Source: Lepidurus packardi (lineage: Eukaryota > Arthropoda > Branchiopoda > Notostraca > Triopsidae). From it: 64,000 nt of DNA. The stretch covers positions 12,159,412 through 12,223,411 of the forward strand of contig JAKZAN010000006.1 in assembly GCA_023053545.1 (NCBI GenBank). Reading direction: 5' to 3'. This document shows positions 31,471 through 43,145 of the stretch, one piece after another. Numbering within the stretch: the first letter of the stretch is position 1; each line of letters begins with the position of its first letter. The translations under genes were made by a program, and so were the position numbers. The notes beneath the pieces were generated by a model. That model made no database searches and was not told the origin of the DNA. It worked only from the letters and a program-made list of their open reading frames with translations.

Positions 31471-32459
31471 TTAAGAACCTGGGGATGGTGGTGGTGGTAC
31501 TACATTTGAATCACTTTGCCGTAAATTGTAAGGAAAGGGATATGGCATACTTTGCAATTGAGAACCAATAACAGAATAACTTGAAGGAAAAGGGAGAGAG
31601 GAATAAACGTGGTCAGGGCGAGTATTGTCTATAGACGCTACAATTTTACGTTTCAAAGCCAAATCTTCTTCCATTTTTTTTTCAATATTCTGAACTAAGT
31701 TTAGAATTGCCTGGTCAACTTTATCAGAAGCTGTTTTATCGCTGTTTTCAATTAGCTTCTCAACGGAAGAAAGGCACCTGGCAACAGAGGTCTGGGTCGA
31801 AGCACGTTGCTTTCTTCTTTGGATTGAGGTTCTAGAAGGTCCAGGCTCCACAGCTTTACCTCTGTCACGGCGTCGACACCCACCAATGGCAGACTCCAAT
31901 AGTCGTTCGTGTTCCTCATCTCTGCGGACTTCGACGCTCTCTTCAACATCAATTTCTATATCCGAATCGGAAACGGATACTTGCAAACTAGGCCGGGTAG
32001 ACTGTGAGGAATGTGTGGTAGACTCTTCCGGACCATGAACAATCGAGTCCTCTACCCTTGAAACGTCGTTACATGGACTTCGGCCAATAATGCTGTTAAC
32101 GGCATCGTACCACTTCCATGAGCTTGGAGAAGAACCTGTAGAGGTACATTTCACTTTGTTCTTTCTGGCGAATGACAAAAGAAAGTTCAAATTAGTTCAC
32201 GGTTCTTTCACAATGGAAGAAAATATGATTACCTGTACGTTTGTGTCAGATTGTTCAACTTCACTGATATCTCATCCACCGTACGGACGACACCAACACC
32301 TTCCAAAGACCGTCTCATGGACTCAAAAATAGGCTTATTGGGTTTTGCACGGCGCAGATCCTCGTAACTCTCTTGCCAAATGTTTAACAAAGCTGACAAC
32401 TCCGAATCAACCCAATTGGATGAGCGTTTTCTTTCTTTTAAAGAATCTTGAGAAGCCAT
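31471..32459 (-). CDS. Harbinger-2 Myb/SANT-like accessory protein, two exons
   Basis: ATG at 32459. Exon 1 (32459-32233) encodes a Myb/SANT-like DNA-binding domain: SNWVDSELSALLNIWQESYE, then LEGVGVVRTVDEISVKLNNL. It ends before GTAATC. A 68-bp intron (32232-32165) ends in CGCCAG. Exon 2 (32164-31471) keeps the phase and encodes an acidic middle (SDSDIEIDVEESVEV), a helical region (QAILNLVQNIEKKMEED) and a Pro-rich tail. No lesion is visible. It would act with the transposase in end recognition. Confidence 0.78.
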
Positions 32460-33180
32460 GGTGCTCGACTACTGTGAGCCATAGGCTAAACACCATGCTA
32501 TATGTAGTACTTTCTACGCTTTCATATGCAGGCAATAAGTGTCGAGAGGGATCCCTTATATCCGAGTCCGAGTAGCACTTTTACTATATTTTAAGGAGAA
32601 AAAAATTTCAGATCCTTTCTTTCAGATCCGTGTTGTTCGTTTTCGGAAAGTAGACTTTTTCCGAAGCGAAGAAATGTGTTTTACCAAGCTCAAATCTTTC
32701 CAATGCTTTATTAGTGTTAACCTTCACATAATTAAACACATTATCGACAGAAAGTCCATTCGAATGACAAAAAATGACGTTTTCACGTATGGTCGATGAT
32801 TTTTTTTCACAACATTATTTGCGTGCATTCGCGATCAGTTAAGGCCTACACTAGAAAAGAGACTGATTCCGGTTTTTATTCGTATTGGTTTTTTTTTAGA
32901 TTTATATGAGAAAAACGTTTTATGAAGCTAAGAAATGCTATTTTGTCATCCTAGTCCTAACTTAATCAGGTAAGTTGTCTAGACGGGGCTTTAATTAGGC
33001 ATTAGCTAATGTTGGCCATAGTTAATGTACTTGTGCCAACTTCATTAAATCAGAACCTTCATTAACGGTTGATTATCATTAGCGTTAATGTTGTTGTTTC
33101 TAGACGACTCACTTAAACATGTTTAACTCAGGTAGTCGGAGTTGATTATCATTAAATCGTCTCGTCTAGCCTGGGTATTA

Positions 33181-34171
33181 GGTTAACTAAACGTTCAAGA
33201 ACGTTGTACTGTAATTATAGAACAACTTACAATGTACAGCAAATTATATAACAACCTTTACATAACCCTTAAAATTGAACCTTTTAACTTTTAAATTAAG
33301 CTCCTGAGGCCTTCCAAACTAAAAAAAAAGAAAATTTGCCTAAACTACGAATTTTCCATGAATTTTCCTTTTTTAGAAGAAAAATGCGGTAGAGAGAGTT
33401 TTGCGCTATCGGAGAACACCTTCCCTACAAAATTTACCTTAAAAGTTGCTTAGGGAATTGCAGCCCCTTCCCCCGAAATCGCTCCTCAAATTAACACCTG
33501 CTCCAGTTTCTCTCTCGAAAACGAAGACGTCGTGGCGTGGAAGCGATCTCTTTCCTCTACGTTTTCTCAACGAAATTTGCATTTTCTGTATGATATGTTG
33601 GATATAAAGCCACAGCAGTGGTTGTATTTTGCGTGTTTCTAAGTTAAGAGACCAGTTTCAAGTCTGTCAGAACCATAGAGTGCTACAACGTGTGCTACAA
33701 CGAATCAGTAAGAAAAAAGTTAGAAGTCTATAAACACCATTCCTAATACTGTATATGTACTACAGTACAAAAAGTAAAACTAAATTTTTTTTAGGAAAAG
33801 CTCCGAACTCAATTTTTAAATAATTTTTCACTAATTTTTTCTCATGTCTGAAACTGTTGTTTTTGCGTATAGCAGACGTTATTTAATACTACCACGTTTT
33901 TACGGCCTATATTAGGCTACAGTGTTTGTTCGTAGACGTTATGATTTCTGTTACACAGTCCTCGCGTTACATTTGACACGGGTCTGCTTTATAACGGTGA
34001 TTTTGCGATTAGCTGTTAGCCCTTGTCGCGGAGTGATTCGAATGGGCCGCTACCATTTGTAAGCCTGGTGAGAAGGCTGGGTTTGGTGGGGGGCTCACAC
34101 ATTTTTTTAGCTCGGACTTGACGTGACGTTCTTTCGTAAAGCTCTTAAGTCAATACATTTATATTTTAACT
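33181..34171. other. Unassigned; right part probably BEL-C 5' LTR
   Basis: AT-rich with no ORF of note. The end of the BEL-C LTR continues to 34253, so an unknown length of upstream sequence (perhaps from about 33900) should be LTR. No second LTR exists in the window to define its start. Confidence 0.45.
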
Positions 34172-34253
34172 AAATCCGTGATTTCTGAAGACATCCATCC
34201 CTTAAACACAACGCAGGCTTTCTTATATCTTTTCTAAATTTCCTCCGTGAAAA
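34172..34253 (+). repeat. Upstream copy of the 81-bp LINE target duplication
   Basis: Matches 37050-37130 with four to five differences (aatccgtgatttctgaagac ... cctccgtgaaa). In the BEL, this sequence is the last part of the 5' LTR next to the primer-binding site. Its two copies flank the LINE exactly. Confidence 0.85.
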
Positions 34254-37049
34254 TAGCCCGGTGTGATATACTTATTTATTTTTGGTATTTCTTTAACAGT
34301 GGATTATTAAAAATGCATTATTAACTATAGTTTACCCTTTTTTCTATTAAATACTATCCAGACATCTCCTTTGATCCATCCCTTCTCCTAGAAATTTCGA
34401 CACCAGTAGAAGAACCAACCAGGGAAGTGTGGAACTATAGGAGAGCCAATTGGTCGCAACTAAGCAGCTACCTTTCAGAAAAACTACAACTGGAAGACAA
34501 ACTCTTTGATATCAAGTCAACAGAGCAGCTAGACTCTGCAGCCAACTATCTATCGGAAACAATGCGCGAATCTATAAAGTTGTGTATCCCAAAGAAGTCG
34601 TTCACAGGTCGCAAAAACTCATGGTGGAACGAGGAACTATCAACGCTACGTAAAGAAGTGGCTCGTAATTTAAAGTGTTATAAAGCGTCCCCGGATAAAA
34701 CAAAGGAAAGAGTATGGAAAGACTTACGCAATACATATACGTTAAAGCGTCGACAAGCGAGGGAAAAATACTGGACAACTCAATTAAACAATCCAGACTC
34801 ACGTATACTATGGAATCTTGACAGAAAAACTCGAATAACGACTCAAAAGGACGCACTAGATCTTCTACGAGACGATAATAACGATCCTTTGACCTCTGTA
34901 ACAGGTAAACTAAATCTTCTAGCAAAGAAAATGTTTAACACAGATGAACAATCTATAACTTCAAGGAATGAAATAAGACGTACAATAAAGAGAAAGACAT
35001 ACTCGACTAGACAAAGACAACAGGCACTCTTTACCATTAAGGAACTTACAGAAATAGTTAATAAATTACCCCTGTTAAAGGCACCTGGCGAAGATGGCAT
35101 CCAACCCATCATAATCAAGAAGACATGGCATGTTATTGATAATTACGTAACTAAACTTTTCAACGCTAGTATTGACTTAAGCTATTTCCCTAAAATTTGG
35201 AAGGTGTCAAAAATACTCCCGATCCCCAAACCAGGGAAGACGGATTACTCCACGAGTAAGAGCTTTCGACCCATTGCACTTCTTTCCCACATTGGAAAAA
35301 TACTAGAGAAAGCCATCGCTGTTAGAATTGGGACATACCTTGAGTCCAAAAACTTGCTGTCTCACAACCAATGGGGGTTTAGACCCCACAGGTCCACTGT
35401 TAATGCCCTTTTGTCTTTTTCCGACTCAGTTCTTAAAGATTTTGACAATCGCAAGGTCACCTCGGCGTTATTGCTTGATATTGAAGATGCGTTTAATAAT
35501 GTCGTCCATAAGAAATTATTAGAAAAAGCAAGAAAGAAAAAGTTACCACCCATAATAACCAATTGGTTGAGCAGTTTCCTGGTAAACAGGACTGGATATC
35601 TTTGCCAGGGCTCGGTAACTAGTGAGACTTTTGCCATTAAAAAAGGGGTGCCACAGGGGTCACCCCTTTCACCAATACTATTTCTAATGTACATCGATGG
35701 TGTACTCAACCTAGTGAAATCAAAACGTATAAAAATACTAGCATTCGCAGACGATTTAATCTTAATTGTATCTGGGTCGACAGGCAGAGTTAATGTGAGA
35801 CTATTAAAAAGTGCGGTCAAAGCTATTGTTAAATGGGGTAAACTACTAGGTCTCAATTTTTCAAAAAACAAAACAGAACTCATTCATTTTACAAGAAAGA
35901 GAGTTACTGATACAACTCCACTAGAGTGGAGTGGAACCATGATAGAACCCAAACAGGAAGTTAGGTATCTGGGACTGCGCTACGACAGTAAGCTTAACTG
36001 GAATAAGTAGGCATCCCATCTAGCAGCGGAAGGAAACCTCGTGCTAAACAGGCTTCGGAAACTGATCAAATTCATCCCTTCAATCCAAACATATCAAGTA
36101 AGAACCCTGGTAACAAGCTTGTTGTATCCGAAGATTCTCTATGGAATCCCTGCTTTCTGTAATGTCGACCTAACAAAATTACCAGCTATACGGACGCTTC
36201 ACAGACAGGCCCTTCTGCTAATTACAGGCGCCCTTAGAACTACTCCTACAGCGACCCCAGAAGTTGAAGCGGGCATACCCCCCTTGGATCTTATGTCCTT
36301 AGAACGCATTTTAAGGTTTAGCTTAAATTGCCCACCAGACACTACAGCTTCAGAACCGGAGCATAGACGGTATAGGTCTTGTTCCTACATTATCCGAACA
36401 TTGAAACTCAGTAATTTCCCAGATGGGAACAGTTACACACCCGAGTTAGTAAAAAATAAAGTAATGGAAAAATGGAGAGAAAGGTGGTCAGATTCCCCGT
36501 CTCCTCTCCGTGATTTAGGTGTTGTCCCCTCAAAGCTATCAATCTGTAAATCGAAAATAGACAGAAAGACTATTGCGACGATAATAAGACTACGTTCTAC
36601 ACATTTCCCGACTAAAAAATATCTTTTCCGCATAAAGAAGACTAATGACATGACATGTGCTTGTAACAATTACTCGAACCAAGATTTACCACATATATTT
36701 TTCAAGTGTAGACGAGTTAATAAAAACAGAGCAATTCTCTTACGACAGCTATCAAGAATGAAACTGCACTTTAGCCCCCAAGTTCTCCTCACAGAGCCAA
36801 AAGCCTTTGTTCCCATCGGGACGTTTTTTAACTCGGCAATGAACAAATTACAAACTTAATACCATCCGCCATACGCTTTTCTTTTCTTCTCCCTCTTTAT
36901 TTTTATTTCTTCATTACCTTTTAGGTATAATGTGTACGTGAATGTACGATTGTAAAGAGTGTAACATATGTAGGACAGCAAGGCTAATAGACGAGGGAGG
37001 CAACGAGCTATGCTCACGCCAATATCCACAATAAAAAAAAAAAAAAAAA
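34254..37049 (+). mobile_element. LINE (Jockey/I-like), 5' truncated, poly(A)-ended
   Basis: A non-LTR retrotransposon lacking ORF1 and most of the endonuclease. It starts after the first target duplication, covers the end of the endonuclease region, reverse transcriptase and C-terminal knuckle, and ends in a run of about 20 A (37032-37050) that touches the second duplication. Fragments of the same family lie at 16720-17114 and 23320-23622. Confidence 0.88.
34341..36859 (+). pseudogene. LINE ORF2 reverse transcriptase with one nonsense codon
   Basis: The frame opens in the endonuclease tail (YYPDISFDPSLLLEIS), passes a basic linker and enters the RT. Motifs: ILPIPKPGKTDYSTSKSFRP, QWGFRPHRSTVNALL, LLLDIEDAFNNVVHKK (Gly of the usual motif replaced by Asp), KKGVPQGSPLSPILF and FADDLILI (catalytic). 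A TAG at 36008-36010 interrupts the frame, which continues unchanged to 36859 with the thumb/C-terminal region. That part ends in a Cys/His motif (CACNNYSNQDLPHIFFKC). Apart from the stop and truncation it is well preserved, suggesting recent insertion. Confidence 0.88.
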
Positions 37050-37151
37050 AAATCCGTGATTTCTGAAGACATCCATCCCTTCAACACAAAGCAGGCCTTC
37101 TTATATCTTTCCTAAATTTCCTCCGTGAAATTATTTGGTGCCGTGACCAGG

Positions 37152-38762
37152 ATGTCTTCGGAAAGGGCTGATCCAGTTCTTATACGAAGAGCACAACGTG
37201 GTGCCATTACCAAGCTCCTGAACAAGGTAACGGAAGTCTTAGATGATAATCTTCCTGTTTCGGCAAAAACAGTCAAGATACAGTCCATGGTGGACCAGAT
37301 CACGCAAAAGCTCAACTCACTAGAAGAATTCCAAGAACGTGTTATTTTGAGTCTGAAGGACGAAGACAAGATTCTTGAAGAGCTTGAACAAGCGGAAGAT
37401 TACCGGATGAAAATTAATAAACAAAAGACGGACCTCCTTATACGCCTTGATGAACTCCAGAAAACCACTCAACAGTCGTCTCATGTTCTGAACCAATCGT
37501 TTACAACTTCCACTTATGAAGGTAACTCTAAGTTACAAAAATTAGTCCTACCGATCTTTGATCGAAACATCCTTAAGTGGAAGGAATTCTGGGACTCATT
37601 TAAAGCAGAAGTCCACAATAACATCCATCTGACTAATATTTCAAAATTCAATTATCTAAAGTCCCTCCTTGAGAAAGAAGCTGCCACGTCTATTGCCGGT
37701 CTTAGTCTCTCCAATGACAATTATGAAAAAGCTATCGACATCCTTATTGAGCGATTTGGAAAGGAGACCAAAATCATCCCGGCCTACATGCGTGCATTGT
37801 ACAATCTACCCAAGCCATCGTCTCAATTGAATGACCTCAAGAAGTTTTCCGACACTTTGGAAGTTTACATCAGAGCGTTGGAGTCTCTAAACAAACATAC
37901 TGAATCTTACGGCGATCTATTGATTTGGATTTTGTTAGATAAACTTAGTCCGGAAACGAGAAAAAATCTAGCTAGGGAAAACCATTCCGGTGACTGGACG
38001 CTTGTGGAATTCCGTGAAGCCATCAAAAGGGAGTTGAACATACTAGATTCCTGTGGGGCGGTGGAGCTGGGAACACCAGGTCCAACTATTGGTCAGAAGA
38101 TGTTACATCCTAATTCTTCTATGCCTACAGCTGTTGCTCTTACAGTCTCTCAAGCTCCTCCCAAGACTCCCTGTTGCGTTTTCTGTCAAGAATCTCATAC
38201 ACCGAGCACATGTACAAAATTGGCGACTGCGGATGAACGTAAGAGATTTGTCAAGGATCATAAACTTTGTTTTAATTGTCTAAGCGGCTCACATCAAGCC
38301 GCCGACTGTCGTTCAAAAAATACCTGCAGGATCTGTCGGGAAAAACATCACACCAGCTTACATCAAACTACCAATGTTTGTTCCCCTTCTGCGACTCCTG
38401 AAGACACGACTTTCGCTCAAATAGCTCTTCATGCCTCGTCAAATTCTTCTATCGAAACCTCCGTCATACTTAAAATTGCCAACGCTACTGTCCGAGTTGG
38501 AGATAGAGCCGTTCCTGCTAATATTTTATTCGACGAAGGTTCTCAACGATCATTTATATCGTCTAAATTACGATCTCTTCTCCAAGCTCCAGTTGATCAT
38601 TCTATCACAACGAAACTTGCGGTGTTTGGAAGGTCCGCTCCTCGCATTAATCAGTTAAAGGTCATTAAGCTGACCATTTTGGACTCAGAAGGACATCCCA
38701 TTCCCATTGTCACTTTGGAGGTACCTCAAATTGCTGCACCTTTTTATGTCCCCCCCCCTTAA
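37152..38762 (+). pseudogene. BEL-C gag and protease region
   Basis: ATG at 37152 follows the primer-binding site closely. The N-terminal helical region (to about residue 110) precedes the DUF1759-type core (LPIFDRNILKWKEFWDSFKA). CCHC-like knuckles follow (CCVFCQESHTPSTC, LCFNCLSGSHQAADC, CRICREKHHTSLH), then the aspartic protease motif LFDEGSQRSFISSKL. The frame ends at TAA just after a run of nine C (38750-38758). The adjacent frame continues the pol sequence, so this is a homopolymer frameshift, or possibly an assembly error. Confidence 0.87.
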
Positions 38763-39111
38763 GAAACTCCGTGAATTCGAACACTTAAAGGATCTTCGAT
38801 TTGCCTACTCGTACAGTGAAAGGTGTCCGTTTACCATTGACATCCTTGTAGGAGCCGACCATTTTTGGGACTTCATTGGAGATGTCATTATTAAGGGAAA
38901 TGGACCCACTGCCGTTAGCTCGCGTCTCGGGCACCTGATAGCAGGACCTAACTTGAAGACTGATTTGGAGGAACCACTAACATGTCTTCTTGTTGGGAAT
39001 ATCGAATCTAACGTCGACCAACTCTGGAATCTAGACTCTTTGGATATCACTTTGGAAAGTGATTGCAACTCTTCCTTCCTCGTTTCTTATCTACAAGATT
39101 CCGTAAGCATG
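38739..39111 (+). pseudogene. BEL-C pol, segment before the solo LTR
   Basis: In the frame that takes over at the nine-C run: LKKLREFEHLKDLRFAYSYS, then TIDILVGADHFWDFIGDV (the DUF1758/peptidase tail typical of BEL) and a linker up to the CATG target at 39108-39111. Beyond the solo LTR the same protein continues at 39368. Confidence 0.82.
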
Positions 39112-39367
39112 TGTGACGTGAGGAATTCCTTCTTCTCCATCTTTCGGTCCACCCCGTTTCGGTCGTCACTGTTGTGCACTATTTCTATTGTTTCGTTGGG
39201 TTTTCGTTATGTTTTGGTTCTGGTTGCTTCTGTTTTTGATTCGAGAGAACGTGCGAGAACGAGGAATCGGAGAATTGTCGTTGGCGATTGAGACAGAATA
39301 CATCGAGGCTATTGCTGAGTTTATACGAAGTGCGTGAGAAGTTGATTTATTTCGGTCATTCGCTACA
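39112..39367 (+). mobile_element. Solo LTR inserted in BEL-C pol, CATG duplication
   Basis: A 256-bp sequence with TG...CA ends (tgtgacgtgagg ... ttcgctaca), flanked by CATG at 39108-39111 and 39368-39371. Removing it rejoins the pol reading. A four-base duplication fits a Gypsy-type LTR left after LTR-LTR recombination. It matches 17115-17371. Confidence 0.88.
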
Positions 39368-42300
39368 CATGCGTGATGGTTGTTACGTAGCCAAGCTCTC
39401 TTGGAAACCGCTTCACCCCCCTCTTCCAAACAACTTCGAAATCAGCCTGAAGCGTCTTTTCGCTCTATGTAATCGTTTACAAAAGGACCCTAAGCTCCTC
39501 TTCGCTTATCACGAAATCATTCAAGATCAAGAACGGAAGGGATTGATTGAAAGAATTGACTTTTCGCCCACTGAAGAGAAGGCAACTCATTATATTCCTC
39601 ATCGCGCGGTGCTCAAGGCGTCGAGTAGTACACCTGTAAGAATTGTCTACGATTGTTCGTGTAAGTCGAGTTCAAGTTCCCCTAGTCTGAATGACTGCCT
39701 CGAAGCAGGCCCTTCCCTCTTGAGTGATCTCTCCGGAATTCTTATCCGCTTTCGTATTGGCACCTTCGCTTGTACCTCTGATATTGAAAAAGCCTTTCTG
39801 CAAGTATCTCTTCACCCCGATGATCAAGACTTTGTTCGTTTTTTGTGGAAAGAGAACCCCTTTGCTCCGAAATCAAAAATCAACTGCTTTCGTTTTCGCG
39901 TTGTACTATTTGGAGCCGCAACTTCTCCGTTTATGCTTAATTCTGTCGTCGCTCTCCATCTCGAGAAGTACCTAAACGTCGTTGCTGACGACCTGAAGCG
40001 TAACCTTTATGTCGACAACGTGGCGACCAGTTTGAATAATGAAGATGATTTGCTGAACTACTTTTTTGAATCTCGATCCATTTTTGCTGAAGCGGGTATG
40101 AATCTTCGTGATTGGGCTACTAATAGTCGTCGTCTTTCCTCTTTAACCCATAACTTGGGACTCTCTACCAACAGGCACTTAGTTAATGTCCTTGGTCTGA
40201 ATTGGGACAGTCAGCGTGATACTCTTAACCTTGTCAATCGTGATCTCTCCATTGACCCTCCGTCAACCAAAAGGAAAATTTTACAACTAACAGCGAGTAT
40301 CTACGATCCTCTTGGCATTATTGGGCCGGTTTCGATTCGGGCTAAATTCCTCCTACAGGAGCTGTGGAAACTGAAGTCTGATTGGGATACTCCCATTCCT
40401 GATGAACTTGAGAAAACCTTGAATTTATTAACCTTAGATCTGTCCGCTGTTCTCGAAGCCACGATCTCTCGCACTTACTTCTCTGAAGAAGTCCACTCCT
40501 TCGATTTGCATATCTTTGCTGACGCTAGTCTCAAGGGTTATGGTGCTTGCGCCTACTTCGTTTCTGAGAAAGAATCTAGTCTTGCCTTTGCTAAGGCCAA
40601 GGTTGCTCCTGTGAAGACCCTCACTTTACCCCAACTTGAGCTTACTGCTCTCCTTATTGCTTGCAGGCTCGGCGTTTGGTTATCGGAAATGCTGAAACCT
40701 ACCGTAATGTTGAAATCTGTGAAAGTTTGGACCGATTCTCAAATTGCGATTCATTGGACACGCAATCTTTGTCAGAAGAAGATTTACGTTTCTCATCGAG
40801 TTCAAGAAATCCGAAAACTCTGCTCCTTATTAGAAGCCGAAATACGTTTCTGCCCTGGTTTTTCTAATCCGGCTGATTTATGTACGCGTGGCGTCACTGC
40901 CAAGGAAATTCTGAAGAACGATTTCTGGTTAAAAGGAACCCGTTGGTTGTGTGTCCAAAGTGAATGGCCTACATGGGATGAAACTGTTCTGTCCGTTTTT
41001 GAAGATCAAGAGGTTGTTACACTAGCACTCACAATGTCATCTTGTGACGACTTTGAAACCTTGTTCAATTCCTGGTCTAAACTCAATAAAATCACCGGCT
41101 GGATTTTCCGTTTTTTTAGTAATTGTCGCTCTCCTGCTAGTCTACGAAGATCTGGCCTTCTAACTCTTCAGGAGCTGAATCGTGCCGAATTATTGCTCGT
41201 ACGTCGTTCACAGTTTCGACATTTCCCAGAAGAATTTGCGGAGTTGGAGAAGGGGAGTCAGAGATCTAGTCTGATTAAACAACTAAATCTGTTCCTTTCT
41301 GATGGAGTGATAAAATGTCGTGGTAGAATTCAAAACGCTGCTGTTTCGGAAAGTGCAAAACACCCTATTTTGATCTCTCAACGTGATCATATCGCGAGTC
41401 TGATCGTTGATCACTTCCATCGTCTTTCGCTACATAGTGGAGTGAATACTACCGTTGCTTCCGTGCGTCAAGAGTTCTGGATTCCTCGCATAAGAAGATT
41501 GTCTCTCTCCGTTTCCCTAAGGTGTGTTACCTGTAGGAAAGTTACTGGTGGCCCTTATCCAAAGCCTCCATCTCCTCCCTTACCCGCTTTTCGAGTTCGG
41601 TCCGCCAAACCCTTTGAAATTGTCGGAATCGATTTCACTGGTGCACTTTTTGTAAAGTCCGGAACTTTAAGTAACTCTGGAAAAGTTTACATTTGTTTGT
41701 TTACTTCTGCGGTTACGCGAGCAGTACACCTTGAGCTCGTGAAGAATCTTTCTACAGAATCATTTTTACTTGCCTTCAGAGCATTCTGCGCTCGCCGATC
41801 TATTCCTCGCTTAGTTCTCTCTGACAACGCTACAACTTTTGAATCCGCTGCAGAATCCTTGCAGATTTGGCAACAAGATTCCTCGATTCAGAAGAATCTG
41901 GAAGACTTTAAGATCGAATGGAAGTTCATTCCTAAACGAGCCCCTTGGTATGGGGTTTTTTGGGAACGTTTAGTTGGCCTTACTAAAACTTGCCTCAAGA
42001 AGGTGTTGGGAAAGTCTAGACTCAATTTCGCTCAACTTTCGGCTCTCGTTACCGAAATTGAAGGTCTTTTAAACGATCGACCACTTACTTATGTGTCTTC
42101 CGATGTGAAAGATGACGAGCCAATTACCCCTTCTTTGCTTCTCATGGGTCATCGTATTCGCCAAATACCGTTGTCCGAATCCCAAATTGACCCCCTGGAT
42201 CCGGATTCTTCCTTGATGGATACTCTGAAGGTCTCTTTGGATCACAAGAGAGAAAAGTTGCGACATTTCTGGAAACGTTGGCATCACGAGTACCTCACCG

Positions 42301-42632
42301 CACTACGTGAAACTCATCGCAACAATCGAGATAACTCTATGGAATATATCAAGCTTGGCGATATCGTACACGTGCACGATGATACGAAGCGTGTTTTTTG
42401 GAAACTCGCAAAAGTTGAGCAACTCGTTAGGGGCAATGATGGAATTGCACATTCAGCTATTATTCGTACTGCTCAGGGAGTGACCAATCGTCCAATCTGT
42501 AAACTCTATCCCCTTGAAGTCAATGTTGAAACAGCTGCTGATAATTTGCGTGTATCTGATTTTATTGTTCCGAAATCTAATTTTGATGTCCTAGTTGGTT
42601 CTCACGTTTTAAAACAATTTTGGCTGGAATAA
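39368..42632 (+). CDS. BEL-C pol: reverse transcriptase, RNase H, integrase
   Basis: An uninterrupted frame of about 1090 codons (the frame is also open through the solo LTR). Reverse transcriptase: VRIVYDCSCKSSSSS, CTSDIEKAFLQVSLH, NLYVDNVATS (Asn in place of the usual second Asp of YVDD). RNase H: HIFADASLKGYGACAYF, LPQLELTALLIACRL, VWTDSQIAIHW. Integrase: an HHCC finger (HFHRLSLHSG ... CVTCRK), Asp in GIDFTGALF, Asp in LSDNATTFES, Glu in FWERLVGL, then NDRPLTYVSSD and the C-terminal domain. The 5' part of pol is cut off by the solo LTR, so no full polyprotein can be made. Confidence 0.9.
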
Positions 42633-43145
42633 TAATGGGTCTAAATAACACTTGCTTAACTACGGCTCTGCTACTTTCAACTCTCTCTCTCTCTCCACTT
42701 CCTGTACTCGACTACCTTTCTTTTCCTGCTTTCTCCACCCTGACCTAGCCAGCTCTGACGTAGGTCAGATACCAACAGGTAACCCCCTGGCATAACATAT
42801 AGTATACCTATAGGTATATTGTAGGTATACTATACCTATAGTAACATATAGTATAGCTATAGTACACCTATAGTATACATGTGTACTATAGTATACCTAT
42901 AGTACACATGTAGGTAGATATTTCCCATTTTCATTGATTAGAATCGCCGCTGAATAAAATCAATATTCCCTTGAAAAATGTGATCGCAAAAAGGGACATC
43001 TACTGTATTTGAATTGTCATGGTTCAGGTTTTAACAGTTCAATAAGCAGATACGGTACCAGATAGCACGCATATTATTGCAGTGTGGTTTTTGCAGTTAA
43101 AGGGAGGAAAATAGAAGCAAGTTTCAGTCACTTTCGCTTCGAAGA
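42633..43145. repeat. Spacer with TATAGTATACCTA simple repeat
   Basis: Between BEL-C and the receptor gene. 42795-42925 is a degenerate repeat of tatagtatacctatag-type units, many self-complementary. No gene is present. Confidence 0.6.

Larger units (their letters stand above)
29928..33177. mobile_element. PIF/Harbinger element 2, structurally complete
   Basis: Ends are inverted repeats (tacctaggctagacgggacg on the left; the complement of tacccaggctagacgagacg on the right), flanked by TTA at 29925-29927 and 33178-33180. The interior (3250 bp) has a plus-strand transposase and a minus-strand spliced Myb/SANT-like gene that converge near 31460. Two frameshifts in transposase make this copy non-autonomous now. 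Confidence 0.92.
37050..42632 (+). mobile_element. BEL element C, near-intact pol, 3' LTR not found
   Basis: The LTR end (to about 37134) is followed by TGGTGCCGTGACC (37136-37148), a primer-binding site, then gag and pol in order. The 5' LTR is split by the LINE at 34254-37049. A solo LTR interrupts pol at 39112-39367. Downstream of the pol stop at 42632 no copy of the LTR is visible, so the 3' end seems deleted. Coding regions are the best preserved of the four BEL elements here. Confidence 0.88.
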
